Positions 19,793-28,261 of a DNA stretch of 64,000 nucleotides are shown here, one piece after another (positions within the stretch are counted from its first letter, which is position 1; every line of letters begins with the position of its first letter). A program made the translations under genes and the position numbers. This stretch comes from Afipia massiliensis (GTDB taxonomy: Bacteria > Pseudomonadota > Alphaproteobacteria > Rhizobiales > Xanthobacteraceae). Location: NCBI RefSeq assembly GCF_014203115.1, contig NZ_JACHIJ010000003.1, positions 62,001 to 126,000 on the forward strand, written 5' to 3'. The notes under the pieces are model-generated. The model was not told where the DNA came from. It saw nothing but the letters and a program-made list of their open reading frames with translations, and made no database searches.

Positions 19793-21487
19793 ATGATCCG
19801 GATCGTTCTGTTTCTTTTTCTGGTCGGCGTCGTCGCGCTCGGCGCTGCCGTGATTGCCGATCAGACCGGCGACGTCACGCTGTCGTGGAGTGTGTGGCGC
19901 ATCGATACCTCGTTGCCGGTGCTTGTGCTGGCGCTGACGCTGATCGTGGTTGCGGCGATGTTGGTATGGGCCATTATCCGCAGTTTCCTGCGCGCTCCTG
20001 AGCGTCTCCGCAGACTTCGCCGCGAGCGCCGTCAGGCGAAGGGGCGGAACGCCATCACCCAAGGCCTGCTTGCAATCGGCACCGGCGATCATTTCGCCGC
20101 GCGCCGCCACGCCGATGTCGCCAAACGTCTGGCGCATCAGGACCCGCTGGCCATGCTGCTGCATGCGCAGTCCGCGCAGCTCGACGGCGACCGCGACGGC
20201 GCGCAGCGCGCGTTTCATGCCATGGCGGAACGCAAGGATACGCGGCTGCTCGGTCTGCGCGGATTGTTCGTCGAGGCGCAGCGCCGCGACGACCCTTACA
20301 CAGCAGTCGCGCTGGCCGAGGAAGCGTTGAAGACCGCGCCGGCTTCGGCCTGGGCGTCGCATGCGGTGCTCGGATTCCGGTGCAGCAAGGGTGACTGGGA
20401 CGGCGCGCTGGCGATTCTTGAAAACAACCTGGCGGCGGGATTGATCGATCCCGCGCCCTACAAGCGCCAGCGCGGCGTGTTGCTCACCGCGCGCGCCCTC
20501 GATCTCGAAACCATCGACCGCGATAAATCGCGCGCCAGTGTGACGGAGGCGGTGAAGCTCGCGCCGACGCTGGTGCCTGCCGCCACGCTCGCCGCAAAAT
20601 TTCTCAGCGAGTCCAATCAGACCCGCCGCGCCATGCAGGTTGTCGAGGCGGCATGGGCCGCGCAGCCGCACCCTGACCTTGCCGATGCCTACGCGCATGT
20701 GCGCCTCGGCGATTCCGCGCTGAACCGGCTGGGACGTGTCGAGAAGCTTGCGGCCAAGGTGCCGGGACATATTGAAGGCGCGCTCGCAGTGGCGCGTGCC
20801 GCCATCGACGCCGGGGAGTTTGCCCGCGCCCGCGAGGCGCTGGCGCCTTTCACCGACGCGCCGACGCAGCGGGTTGCCATTCTGATGGCAGAACTTGAAC
20901 GTGCAGAGCATGGCGACGGCGGCAACGCGCGAAGCTGGATGTTGCGCGCGGTCCGCGCCGCGCTGGATCCAGCATGGACCGCCGACGGCTATGTCTCGGA
21001 GCGCTGGCGGCCGGTGTCGCCGGTGACCGGACGTCTCGATGCGTTTCAGTGGCTCACGCCGGTCGCGGCTCTCCCTCCCGAGAAAGCGCCGGTGCTTGAC
21101 GCCGAAATCGAGGACGAACCTGCCTTGCCGCCGCCCCTGGAGGCGAGCCCGGTAACGACGCTGCCACCGCCGCCCGTGACATTGCAGGACAATGACCCGG
21201 CGCCGGCTCCTGTCGTCGCGCCGCCTCCTGTCGTTGAGTCGGCCGTGCCGCCGGCTCCCGTTACTCCGTCAGTGGCGGTCAACGTCCCGCCGCCGGTGTT
21301 TCGCCCACGGCGCGACATCGAAAAGGCCGATGGATCGCGAATTCCGGCTGTGATTCCCATCGTCCGGGCGCCGGATGATCCGGGCGTCGCCGACGAGGTG
21401 GTCCATGAGGAATTCGACGATCCGGTCCGGCCGGAACCGGCACAACCCGGCGGCTGGAAGGGCTTTTTGTCCCGTCTTGTCAGTTGA
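19793..21487 (+). CDS. HemY N-terminal domain / TPR-like protein
   Basis: A 564-residue protein. Two N-terminal membrane helices (about residues 3-22 and 43-66) flank a short loop (VTLSWSVWRIDTSLPVL) typical of the HemY_N family. It continues with about 300 residues of TPR-like helical repeats, then a Pro-rich C-terminus (PPPLEASPVTTLPPPPV and similar). It is the third gene of the hemD-Mic60-HemY run. Despite the name, this is not the oxygen-dependent protoporphyrinogen oxidase; its function in haem synthesis is not settled. Confidence 0.85.
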   Translation: MIRIVLFLFLVGVVALGAAVIADQTGDVTLSWSVWRIDTSLPVLVLALTLIVVAAMLVWAIIRSFLRAPERLRRLRRERRQAKGRNAITQGLLAIGTGDHFAARRHADVAKRLAHQDPLAMLLHAQSAQLDGDRDGAQRAFHAMAERKDTRLLGLRGLFVEAQRRDDPYTAVALAEEALKTAPASAWASHAVLGFRCSKGDWDGALAILENNLAAGLIDPAPYKRQRGVLLTARALDLETIDRDKSRASVTEAVKLAPTLVPAATLAAKFLSESNQTRRAMQVVEAAWAAQPHPDLADAYAHVRLGDSALNRLGRVEKLAAKVPGHIEGALAVARAAIDAGEFARAREALAPFTDAPTQRVAILMAELERAEHGDGGNARSWMLRAVRAALDPAWTADGYVSERWRPVSPVTGRLDAFQWLTPVAALPPEKAPVLDAEIEDEPALPPPLEASPVTTLPPPPVTLQDNDPAPAPVVAPPPVVESAVPPAPVTPSVAVNVPPPVFRPRRDIEKADGSRIPAVIPIVRAPDDPGVADEVVHEEFDDPVRPEPAQPGGWKGFLSRLVS

Positions 21488-21562
21488 TTAGGAACTGGCT
21501 GGCATTCTCGGCGCCGAATCTGATCGACGGGCCAGAAAAGCGCCTCGCGGACGCAGCCGATG

Positions 21563-21591
21563 TTGCAAAGCGGGGCTCCGGCCAGTATCAG
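21563..21591 (+). promoter_or_regulatory. possible sigma70-like promoter of tRNA-Thr
   Basis: ttgcaa at 21563-21568 and tatcag at 21586-21591 are separated by 17 bp, and the tRNA begins 24 bp after the -10 box. The match is moderate and unsupported by other evidence. Confidence 0.35.
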
Positions 21592-21615
21592 GTGCGGATA
21601 CCGATCTCGCGTTTC

Positions 21616-21691
21616 GCCGCCTTAGCTCAGCTGGTAGAGCACCTCATTCGTAATGAGGGGGTCGTAGGTTCGAATCCTATAGGCGGCACCA
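21616..21691 (+). tRNA. tRNA-Thr(CGT)
   Basis: The 76-nt gene folds as a standard cloverleaf. The acceptor arm pairs GCCGCCT with AGGCGGC, the D-arm contains AGCTCAGCTGGTAGAGC, the anticodon loop is TTCGTAA flanked by a CCTCA/TGAGG stem (anticodon CGT, reading ACG), and the T-arm is GGTTCGAATCC. The CCA end is encoded. A degenerate copy of the T-arm is present at 22670-22687. Confidence 0.97.
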
Positions 21692-21836
21692 CTCCTCTCA
21701 GCATCTCGAGAACGGCCTGAGCAGGACATGACGGGATCTGGGTCATCAAAGCAGTATGCAGACGGGCAGGTTGGCATTTCAGCGGCGTTGCTCGCGTCAT
21801 GCCGGTGACGAACAACCACGCGCAAGGGAAACAACA

Positions 21837-22013
21837 ATGACCGATAGAGAAAAGATTCTGGCCGCCCTTCGCGAAAAGCCCCTGAAAATTTTCGATGTGA
21901 TGAAGCGCGTGAACATAAAAAACCAGGAGGACTGCCAGTCACTCCTCCTGAAGATGCGCGACGAGGGCCTGGTGCGCTTCGATATTCACAAGGGCGTTTG
22001 GCTCATCGGCTGA
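21837..22013 (+). CDS. small hypothetical protein, winged-helix-like
   Basis: A 58-residue protein starting MTDREKILAALREKPLKIF with the pattern DVMKRVNIKN then LLLKMRDEGLVRFDIHKGVW, which resembles a small winged-helix or DNA-binding fold. No family is recognised. The sequence is lower in GC than the surrounding core genes (hand counts of 48-53% on two 60-base lines). It is the first gene after tRNA-Thr, so it may be part of a small acquired segment. Confidence 0.6.
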   Translation: MTDREKILAALREKPLKIFDVMKRVNIKNQEDCQSLLLKMRDEGLVRFDIHKGVWLIG

Positions 22014-22066
22014 CCGCCCATCGCGGAAAGCAGCTTTTTCCGAAACATCACCCAGCAGGTTCTTTG

Positions 22067-22321
22067 ATGAAATTTCTTCAAGCCTCAGTCATGGTGGTCG
22101 CATTGCTCGGAGCAACGCAGACTTTTGCGAAGGTCGAGCAATGCCGCTTCATTGATTCAAAGCCAAACCGCGAGGCCTGCTACGATCGTCAGGCCAAGGC
22201 GCTCGCGGCAAAGAAAGCAGAAGCTGCCGCGAAGCCAACGACGACAGATCCGATCGAGCGAATGAAGCAGGACGATGAGGCGCTGTCGCTTCGGCTGAAG
22301 AACATCTGCCGGGGCTGCTGA
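22067..22321 (+). CDS. small secreted hypothetical protein
   Basis: An 84-residue protein with an N-terminal signal peptide (MKFLQASVMVVALLGATQTFA). The mature part has two cysteines near the start (VEQCRFIDSKPNREACYDRQ) and a C-terminal CRGC, with a Lys/Ala-rich middle. I do not recognise a family. The local GC is about 43% on one line, among the lowest in the window. It lies in the tRNA-Thr islet. Confidence 0.55.
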   Translation: MKFLQASVMVVALLGATQTFAKVEQCRFIDSKPNREACYDRQAKALAAKKAEAAAKPTTTDPIERMKQDDEALSLRLKNICRGC

Positions 22322-22334
22322 AGGCGCTAGCCGC

Positions 22335-22559
22335 TTACGAGAATCTCGTTCGCTCTCGCTTCGCTGCATCATAAATTTCGATCTGCAGCATTTTATATCG
22401 GGTCAGCAACTCGGCAGCAGCAGCCTTTGCGGCTGCCTCGTCATTGTATTGCGTTTTGAAGTGACCATCGACCACAAGCGTAAAGCCCTCAGCGGGTGGA
22501 ACGTCGGCGCGTTGGATCTTGCGGGGCTCTTCTTCGGGGAGTGTGAGTGGCTTTTTCAT
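22335..22559 (-). CDS. small hypothetical protein
   Basis: A 74-residue, charged protein (MKKPLTLPEEEPRKIQRADV to the end) with a beta-strand-like stretch (GFTLVVDGHFKTQY) followed by a helix (AAAKAAAAELLTRYKML). No family is recognised. It is convergent with the secreted hypothetical in the tRNA-Thr islet. Confidence 0.55.
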   Translation of the reverse strand: MKKPLTLPEEEPRKIQRADVPPAEGFTLVVDGHFKTQYNDEAAAKAAAAELLTRYKMLQIEIYDAAKRERTRFS

Positions 22560-22669
22560 GTTCGCCTATGGTTTGTGGGTTGAACTAGCCTAGCACGGCA
22601 GAACCTGCATGCCGGTTAAATTCGATGATGGAATGGCACCTGGACTGATTTAAATTCAGGGAACCTTGA

Positions 22670-22687
22670 GGTCGTAGCTTTCGAATC
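22670..22687. repeat. degenerate copy of the tRNA-Thr T-arm
   Basis: ggtcgtagctttcgaatc resembles ggtcgtaggttcgaatc at 21660-21676 in the tRNA-Thr T-arm, with one position changed from g to ct. It lies immediately downstream of the methyltransferase stop. It could be an old attachment-site remnant of an islet integrated at the tRNA, or chance. Confidence 0.35.
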
Positions 22688-22691
22688 AGCT

Positions 22692-23312
22692 TTAGACAGC
22701 GCGGAACGTGCTGAACTGAAAACTCTGCTGGCTGCCCCACGGAGTTGTGTGGAGATGAGAGATCGTCCCGAGGAGCTGGAAGTCTGCGCCGAGCGTGTCG
22801 GCCAGAGTTTCTCCGCTGTAGCGAACCACAGCCAGCCCGCTGCAGCGTTCCGGGCCGTCAAGCGCGAATGTTCCGAGAATGACATGCCCGCCGGGTTTCA
22901 CCGCGCGGCGTAGCCTGTCCACGTAAGCTGCGCGGTCGGTGTCTTCCGTCAGAAAATGAAAGGCGGCGCGGTCGTGCCAGACGTCGAACGTTTGCGCGGG
23001 CTCCCATCGCGTTACATCGGCGGTGATCCATTGCACGGTCTCGGCATGAGCTCCCAGTCTTGCGCGCGCGGTCGACAGGGCCGCCTCCGACAAGTCCAGA
23101 ACGGTGACGTGCTGAAAACCGTCGTGCACAAGGGTATCGACGAGGCGGGACGCGCCGCCTCCGATGTCGATGATGCGGGTCTCGGCGCTCGCGCCCGCCG
23201 CGCGAAGCAGCTCCATCGACGGCTCCGCGCTTTCCTGAAACCAGCTGACCTCGCGCTCGCCCTTGGTGGTGTAGACCTGCTCCCAATGGGTGTGACGGCT
23301 GGTATCGGTCAT
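22692..23312 (-). CDS. class I SAM-dependent methyltransferase
   Basis: A 206-residue methyltransferase starting MTDTSRHTHWEQVYTTKGER. The SAM motif is IIDIGGGASRLVDTLV, followed by TVLDLSEAAL and DVWHDRAAFHFL. VLGTFALDGPERCSGL contains the Cys of a subgroup often annotated as thiopurine- or trans-aconitate-methyltransferase-like. The substrate cannot be named. It is divergent from the Bug-family binding protein, 245 bp away. Confidence 0.85.
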   Translation of the reverse strand: MTDTSRHTHWEQVYTTKGEREVSWFQESAEPSMELLRAAGASAETRIIDIGGGASRLVDTLVHDGFQHVTVLDLSEAALSTARARLGAHAETVQWITADVTRWEPAQTFDVWHDRAAFHFLTEDTDRAAYVDRLRRAVKPGGHVILGTFALDGPERCSGLAVVRYSGETLADTLGADFQLLGTISHLHTTPWGSQQSFQFSTFRAV

Positions 23313-23557
23313 CGCGTTGTCGTCCTCAGCAATGCAATACAGATGGCGCTCGTTCCCGCCCGGGACAACAGGCAGGCCCGGCTGTTTGGAGCGTGGCTAG
23401 CAGCGGCTTGGTGCGCCGCAGGCCTGGGACCGCGTTATGCGGCGCCAGCGCCATTGCGCTTGTGGTCGGCTTGTGCCGAAATGGCGGCATTAAAACAAGC
23501 GCGGTCAGGCAGTCGCTACCATCCGGCGTCATGAGCGCGCATTCAGGGAGGACGACC

Positions 23558-24529
23558 ATGCGTTTCGTTGCTGCCGCCCTCGCGGCGCTTTGCCTTGTCT
23601 TTCAGACTGCCTCGCCCGGCCATGCCCAGGACAACTGGCCGTCGCGCAATGTCACGATCATCGTGCCGTTCACAGCCGGCGGCACTGCCGACCTGTTTGC
23701 GCGGCTGCTGGCGAGCCACATGCAGGTGACGTTCGGCCAGTCCTTCGTCGTTGAAAATCGCGGCGGCGCGGGCGGCAACATCGGCGCGGCCGCGGTCGCC
23801 AAGGCCCCCAACGATGGTTACACGCTGCTGCTCGGCACCGTCAGCACCCATGCGATCAACCCGACGCTATATTCGAACCTGGCCTTCGATGCGGTGAAGG
23901 ATTTCCAGCCGGTTTCGCTGATCGCGCGGCTGCCCAACATGCTGGTCGTGAAGAATTCGATGCCGGTGAAGAATGTCGCGGAGTTCGTCGCCTATGTGAA
24001 GGCCAATCCCGACAAGCTGAATTACGGATCGTCCGGCGTGGGCACCTCGATCCACTTGGCGGCGGAGCTGTTCAAGATCGCGACCGGCACCCGGATGACA
24101 CATGTGCCTTATCGCTCGTCCAACGAGATCATGCAGAACCTGACCGGCGGTCACATCGATCTTGCCTTCGACAACATCACGCTGGCGTGGCCGCAGGCGA
24201 AAGCCGGCACGGTGCGTGCGCTCGGGGTCACGAGCCCGCAGCGCTCCCCGACCGCGCCCGAAGTGCCGCCGATCGCCGACACGCTGAAGGGCTTTGACGC
24301 AACCTCGTGGCACGGGCTGTTCGCGCCGGCCGGAACGCCGCGTCCGATTGTCGAGAAAATGGCGGCGGAGATGAAGCGCATTCTCGAAATGCCGGAAACT
24401 GTGACCAAGCTCACCGATATCGGTGCGGTGCCGTCACCGATGACGCCGGATCAGTTCACGGCCTTTATCGCAGGCGAACGCGCGAAGTGGGCCGAGGTGG
24501 TCAAGGCGTCGGGCGCGACGGCGAACTGA
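23558..24529 (+). CDS. tripartite tricarboxylate transporter (Bug family) substrate-binding protein
   Basis: A 323-residue TctC/Bug periplasmic binding protein. The ATG at 23558 has a good ribosome-binding site (agggaggacg). Residues 1-24 form a signal peptide (ending GHA-QDNWPSRN). The family motifs are IIVPFTAGGTADLFAR, VVENRGGAGGNIGAAAVAK and LNYGSSGVGTSIHLAAELF. TctA and TctB membrane subunits are not nearby. Orphan Bug genes are common in this group of bacteria. The ligand is unknown. Confidence 0.93.
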   Translation: MRFVAAALAALCLVFQTASPGHAQDNWPSRNVTIIVPFTAGGTADLFARLLASHMQVTFGQSFVVENRGGAGGNIGAAAVAKAPNDGYTLLLGTVSTHAINPTLYSNLAFDAVKDFQPVSLIARLPNMLVVKNSMPVKNVAEFVAYVKANPDKLNYGSSGVGTSIHLAAELFKIATGTRMTHVPYRSSNEIMQNLTGGHIDLAFDNITLAWPQAKAGTVRALGVTSPQRSPTAPEVPPIADTLKGFDATSWHGLFAPAGTPRPIVEKMAAEMKRILEMPETVTKLTDIGAVPSPMTPDQFTAFIAGERAKWAEVVKASGATAN

Positions 24530-24551
24530 GCATATCTGAATTGAAACGCGT

Positions 24552-24632
24552 TCTCTCCGCTCATTTCCGCGAACGCGGGAATCCAGACCTCACGAGCCTG
24601 GATCCCCGCATTCGCGGGGACGAGCGGGAGTG
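24552..24632. repeat. palindromic intergenic repeat, family D
   Basis: An imperfect long palindrome, cgcgaacgcgggaatccag on the left and tggatccccgcattcgcg on the right, preceded by ttctctccgctcatt. A closely similar copy is at 61541-61622, sharing the flanking tract too. It lies between the Bug protein and the P450. Confidence 0.75.
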
Positions 24633-24709
24633 ACGACGCTCACGATTGATTGTGCCCGGAACGTGCCATAGTTCGGGCCGATGATGGTCTACCGACAGTT
24701 AGGTGACGC

Positions 24710-26107
24710 ATGAGCATTGCCGAGATCCTTGACGCACCGATGGCGCGCGCGCCGCTGATTCCGCCGCGGCCGCCGCTTGCGCCGGACGATCTGTCTGCGC
24801 TCGGCCGGCTGTCCCTGATCCGGCGCAACGCCATCGCAAGCTGGGGCCAGCGCGCCTATGAGGACGATATCGTTCGGGGGCGTTTCTTCGGGCGCAGCAG
24901 CTTCATTCTCAACACGCCGGACGCAATCCGGCATGTGCTCGTTGACAACTACGAGAACTACACCCGCACCCCGGCCGGGATCCGGGTGCTGCGGCCGATC
25001 CTCGGCGAAGGGCTTTTGCTGGCGGAAGGCAAGGCATGGAAAAACCAGCGCCGCACGCTTGCTCCCGCCTTCGCGCCGCGCGCCATTCCGCTTCTCATTC
25101 CGCACATGCTGGCGGCGACGGATGATGCGATCGGCGCGTTGAGCAATGAATGCGGCAAGCCCGTCGACCTGCGCGAAGCCATGCAGCGGCTCGCGCTTGA
25201 TATCGCCGGGCGCACGATGTTTTCGTTCGAGCTCGAAAAGCACGGCGCCGCACTGCGCGGCTTCGTCAACGACTACGGCGAGCGTCTGGCGCAACCGCGT
25301 TTCCTTGATCTGTTGCTGCCGCTGGGCTGGCCGAGCCCAAGCGATGTTTCGCGCGCGTTGTTCCGGCGGCGATGGACGCGCTTCATGCGCGGGCTGATCA
25401 CCGAACGCCGCGCCATGATGGGCGAAACGGGTGCGGGCGGTGCGCCGCGCGACCTGTTCGACCTGATGGTGGCGGCGCGCGATCCCGAAACCAATGAGGC
25501 GTTCTCCGATGAACAGCTCGGCGATCAGGTGTCGACCATGATCCTCGCAGGCCACGAGACCACGGCGACCGCGCTGTTCTGGTCGCTTTTTCTACTGGCG
25601 CTCGATCCCGCGACGCAGGACGAACTGGCTGCGGAGGCGAAGATCGCAGTCGCCGGCGGCGCGCTCGATGTTACCCGGCTGACCTTCACCCGTGCGGTGC
25701 TCGACGAGACCATGCGGCTTTATCCGCCTGCATTCCTGATCGTGCGCGCCGCTGCCGGTCCGGATACGGTGGCGGGGGCAGACATCGCCAGCAGGGACGT
25801 GGTGCTGATTTCGCCGTGGCTGCTGCACCGGCATGAAAAGCTTTGGGACCAGCCCAACGCCTTTCGCCCGTCCCGCTTCCTGCCCGGCAATCCGCCGCCG
25901 GATCGCTTCGCGTATCTTCCGTTCGGCGTCGGGCCACGGGTTTGCATCGGCGCGCAGTTCGCGCTGACCGAGGCCACGCTGGCGCTGGCAAAGTTGGTCG
26001 CGGCCTTCAGGATCGAATTGCTCGACCGCGCGCCGGTCACGCCGGTCGGCGTGGTCACGACGCAGCCGGACCGCTCGCCGATGTTTCGGATCGTGCCGCG
26101 CGGCTGA
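24710..26107 (+). CDS. cytochrome P450
   Basis: A 465-residue P450 mono-oxygenase. The I-helix motif AGHETTATALFW, the ETMRLYPPA K-helix, and the haem-binding loop YLPFGVGPRVCIGAQF (Cys is the axial ligand) are all present. It starts with a polar N-terminus and no membrane anchor is obvious. The substrate is unknown. Redox partner genes (ferredoxin, reductase) are not adjacent. A TRAP transporter follows on the same strand after 222 bp, but a functional link is only a possibility. Confidence 0.93.
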   Translation: MSIAEILDAPMARAPLIPPRPPLAPDDLSALGRLSLIRRNAIASWGQRAYEDDIVRGRFFGRSSFILNTPDAIRHVLVDNYENYTRTPAGIRVLRPILGEGLLLAEGKAWKNQRRTLAPAFAPRAIPLLIPHMLAATDDAIGALSNECGKPVDLREAMQRLALDIAGRTMFSFELEKHGAALRGFVNDYGERLAQPRFLDLLLPLGWPSPSDVSRALFRRRWTRFMRGLITERRAMMGETGAGGAPRDLFDLMVAARDPETNEAFSDEQLGDQVSTMILAGHETTATALFWSLFLLALDPATQDELAAEAKIAVAGGALDVTRLTFTRAVLDETMRLYPPAFLIVRAAAGPDTVAGADIASRDVVLISPWLLHRHEKLWDQPNAFRPSRFLPGNPPPDRFAYLPFGVGPRVCIGAQFALTEATLALAKLVAAFRIELLDRAPVTPVGVVTTQPDRSPMFRIVPRG

Positions 26108-26329
26108 TCGTCAGCGCTATCGAACGCGTGTTGCAGCGCGATGAAACAGACGCAACATGAACACCTCGCGCGCTGTCTTATTCCAAAGTCTTATCCCAAA
26201 GCGTCTTGTGCCGCGTCGAAGAGTCGCAATGATCGGATCATTCTTGCCAAATCTCTGCGCAGGCCTTTGTCTTGCGCCCAACCAATAAAGCCAGGCCAGC
26301 AAGGACCCGGCTCATCAGGGGAGAACGCC

Positions 26330-27478
26330 ATGACGAAACGACTCAAAGACAAGACTTCCAGCGAGAAGACCTCCAGCCGCCGCAACTTCCTGAAAGTTGC
26401 CGCGGCTGGTGCTGCGGCGACCGTCGCGACGCCGGCTCTCGCCCAAACGGGTCCGACCAGCATGCGCTTCCAGAGCACATGGCCGGCGAAGGACATCTTC
26501 CACGAATACGCGCTCGACTACGCCAAGAAGGTCAACGACATGACCGGCGGCGATCTCAAGATCGAAGTGCTGCCCGCAGGCGCGGTGGTCCCCGCCTTCC
26601 AGTTGCTCGAAGCTGTCTCCAAGGGAACGCTCGACGGCGGCCACGGCGTGCTCGCCTATCACTACGGCAAGCAGAACGCCCTGGCGTTGTGGGGTTCGGG
26701 TCCGGGCTATGCGATGGACGCGAACATGCTGCTGGCCTGGCACAAGTATGGCGGCGGCAAGCAGCTGCTCGAGAAGCTCTACAATTCGATCGGCGCCAAC
26801 GTGGTGTCGTTCCCGTACGGTCCGATGCCGACCCAGCCGCTCGGCTGGTTCAAGAAGCCGGTGACCAAGGCCGACGACCTCAAGGGCGTCAAGTTCCGCA
26901 CCGTCGGCATCTCGATCGACGTGTTCAGCGGCATGGGCGCGGCGGTCAACGCACTGCCCGGCGGTGAAATCGTTGCGGCGCTGGATCGCGGTCTGCTCGA
27001 CGCGGCAGAGTTCAACAACGCTTCGTCCGATCGCGTGCTCGGCTTCCCCGACGTGTCCAAGGTCTGCATGCTGCAGAGCTATCACCAGAACGCCGAGCAG
27101 TTCGAGATCATGTTCAACAAGGACAAGTACAACGCGCTGCCGGCGAAGATCAGGGCGATCCTCGACAATGCTGCGGAAGCAGCGGGTCAGGACATGGCCT
27201 GGAAGGCGATCGACCGCTATTCCAAGGACTACGAGGAGATGCAGTCCAAGGACAAGGTGAAGTTCTACAAGACCCCGGATTCGGTGTTGCAGAAGCAGCT
27301 CGAGATCTACGATCAGGTCGCCGAGAAGAAGTCGGCCGAAAATCCGCTGTTCAAGGAAATCGTCGCATCCCAGATGGCCTTCGCCAAGCGGGCGACCCAG
27401 TGGGAGCAGGACACGGTGGTGAGCCGGCGTATGGCTTACAACCATTACTTCGGGCCGAACGCCAAGAAGAAGACCTGA
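26330..27478 (+). CDS. dctP: TRAP transporter substrate-binding protein, DctP family
   Basis: A 382-residue extracytoplasmic TRAP-binding protein. The ATG at 26330 follows a ribosome-binding site (aggggag), while the longer open frame from 26141 has no coding support. The N-terminus carries a Tat-type signal (SSRRNFLKVAAAGAAATV). The family features are MRFQSTWPAKDIFHEYALDYAK and FRTVGISIDVFSGMGAAVNALP, where a conserved Arg binds carboxylates in the family. It is followed by DctQ after 114 bp and DctM. The ligand is probably an organic or keto acid, but this is inference. Confidence 0.92.
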   Translation: MTKRLKDKTSSEKTSSRRNFLKVAAAGAAATVATPALAQTGPTSMRFQSTWPAKDIFHEYALDYAKKVNDMTGGDLKIEVLPAGAVVPAFQLLEAVSKGTLDGGHGVLAYHYGKQNALALWGSGPGYAMDANMLLAWHKYGGGKQLLEKLYNSIGANVVSFPYGPMPTQPLGWFKKPVTKADDLKGVKFRTVGISIDVFSGMGAAVNALPGGEIVAALDRGLLDAAEFNNASSDRVLGFPDVSKVCMLQSYHQNAEQFEIMFNKDKYNALPAKIRAILDNAAEAAGQDMAWKAIDRYSKDYEEMQSKDKVKFYKTPDSVLQKQLEIYDQVAEKKSAENPLFKEIVASQMAFAKRATQWEQDTVVSRRMAYNHYFGPNAKKKT

Positions 27479-27592
27479 CGTAATTTTCAGCACGAACAGC
27501 GCATCATCCGGGATAGCAATCCCGGATGATGCTTGTATTGTTTGATCGTCGGTCTGACGGTCCGATCCCAATCATCATTGGCTCTTACGCTC

Positions 27593-28261
27593 ATGAACGC
27601 TCAGCGTTTTCTTTACGCCATCGATGGCATCAGCACGTTCTTCGGAAAGGCTGCGGCCTGGCTGATCATCGGGCTGATGGCACTGGTCTGCGCCGAGGTC
27701 TTCAAGCGCTATATCCTGAACATGCCAACGGCCTGGATCTTCGATGCATCCAACATGATGTACGGGACGCTGTTCATGTTGGGCGGCGCCTACACGCTGG
27801 CGCAGAACGGCCACGTGCGCGGTGACTTCCTCTACAGTTCCATGCCCCCGCGCCGGCAGGCTTCGCTCGATATCATACTGTACATCGTGTTCTTCCTGCC
27901 CGGCATTGCCGCGCTGGTTTACGCGGGCTGGGACTACGCCGTCGTTTCCTGGCGTATCGACGAGCATTCCAACGTCACCGCCGACGGTCCGCCGGTCTGG
28001 CAGTTCAAATTCATGATTCCGCTGGCCGGCGCGCTGTTGTTGTTGCAAGGCGCCGCCGAAATCGCGCGCTGTGTCATTTGCCTGAAAACCGGCGCGTGGC
28101 CGGAGCGCCTGAAGGACGTGTCCGAAATCGACGTCGTCGAGGAGCAGCTGGCGCACAGCGAGTATGTCGACGAGGACGCGCGCAAGCTTGCGATCGAGCA
28201 TGCACAAAGTATTGAGGAAAGCGCGCGTCAGCGCGGCCTGGGCGGAGACGTGTTGAAATGA
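27593..28261 (+). CDS. dctQ: TRAP transporter small permease, DctQ family
   Basis: The 222-residue small membrane subunit with four membrane helices. RFLYAIDGISTFFGKAAAW starts the first helix, and the extracytoplasmic tail of the helical bundle ends about residue 160. The C-terminal 50 residues are charged (EEQLAHSEYVDEDARKLAIE) and extend beyond the usual DctQ length. The ATG at 27593 was chosen over the in-frame start at 27533. Its stop overlaps the DctM start as ATGA. Confidence 0.9.
   Translation: MNAQRFLYAIDGISTFFGKAAAWLIIGLMALVCAEVFKRYILNMPTAWIFDASNMMYGTLFMLGGAYTLAQNGHVRGDFLYSSMPPRRQASLDIILYIVFFLPGIAALVYAGWDYAVVSWRIDEHSNVTADGPPVWQFKFMIPLAGALLLLQGAAEIARCVICLKTGAWPERLKDVSEIDVVEEQLAHSEYVDEDARKLAIEHAQSIEESARQRGLGGDVLK

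Noticed and set aside
26141..26329. Longer DctP frame from 26141
   Set aside because: The added residues show no signal or family similarity; the ATG at 26330 has both a ribosome-binding site and a Tat signal.
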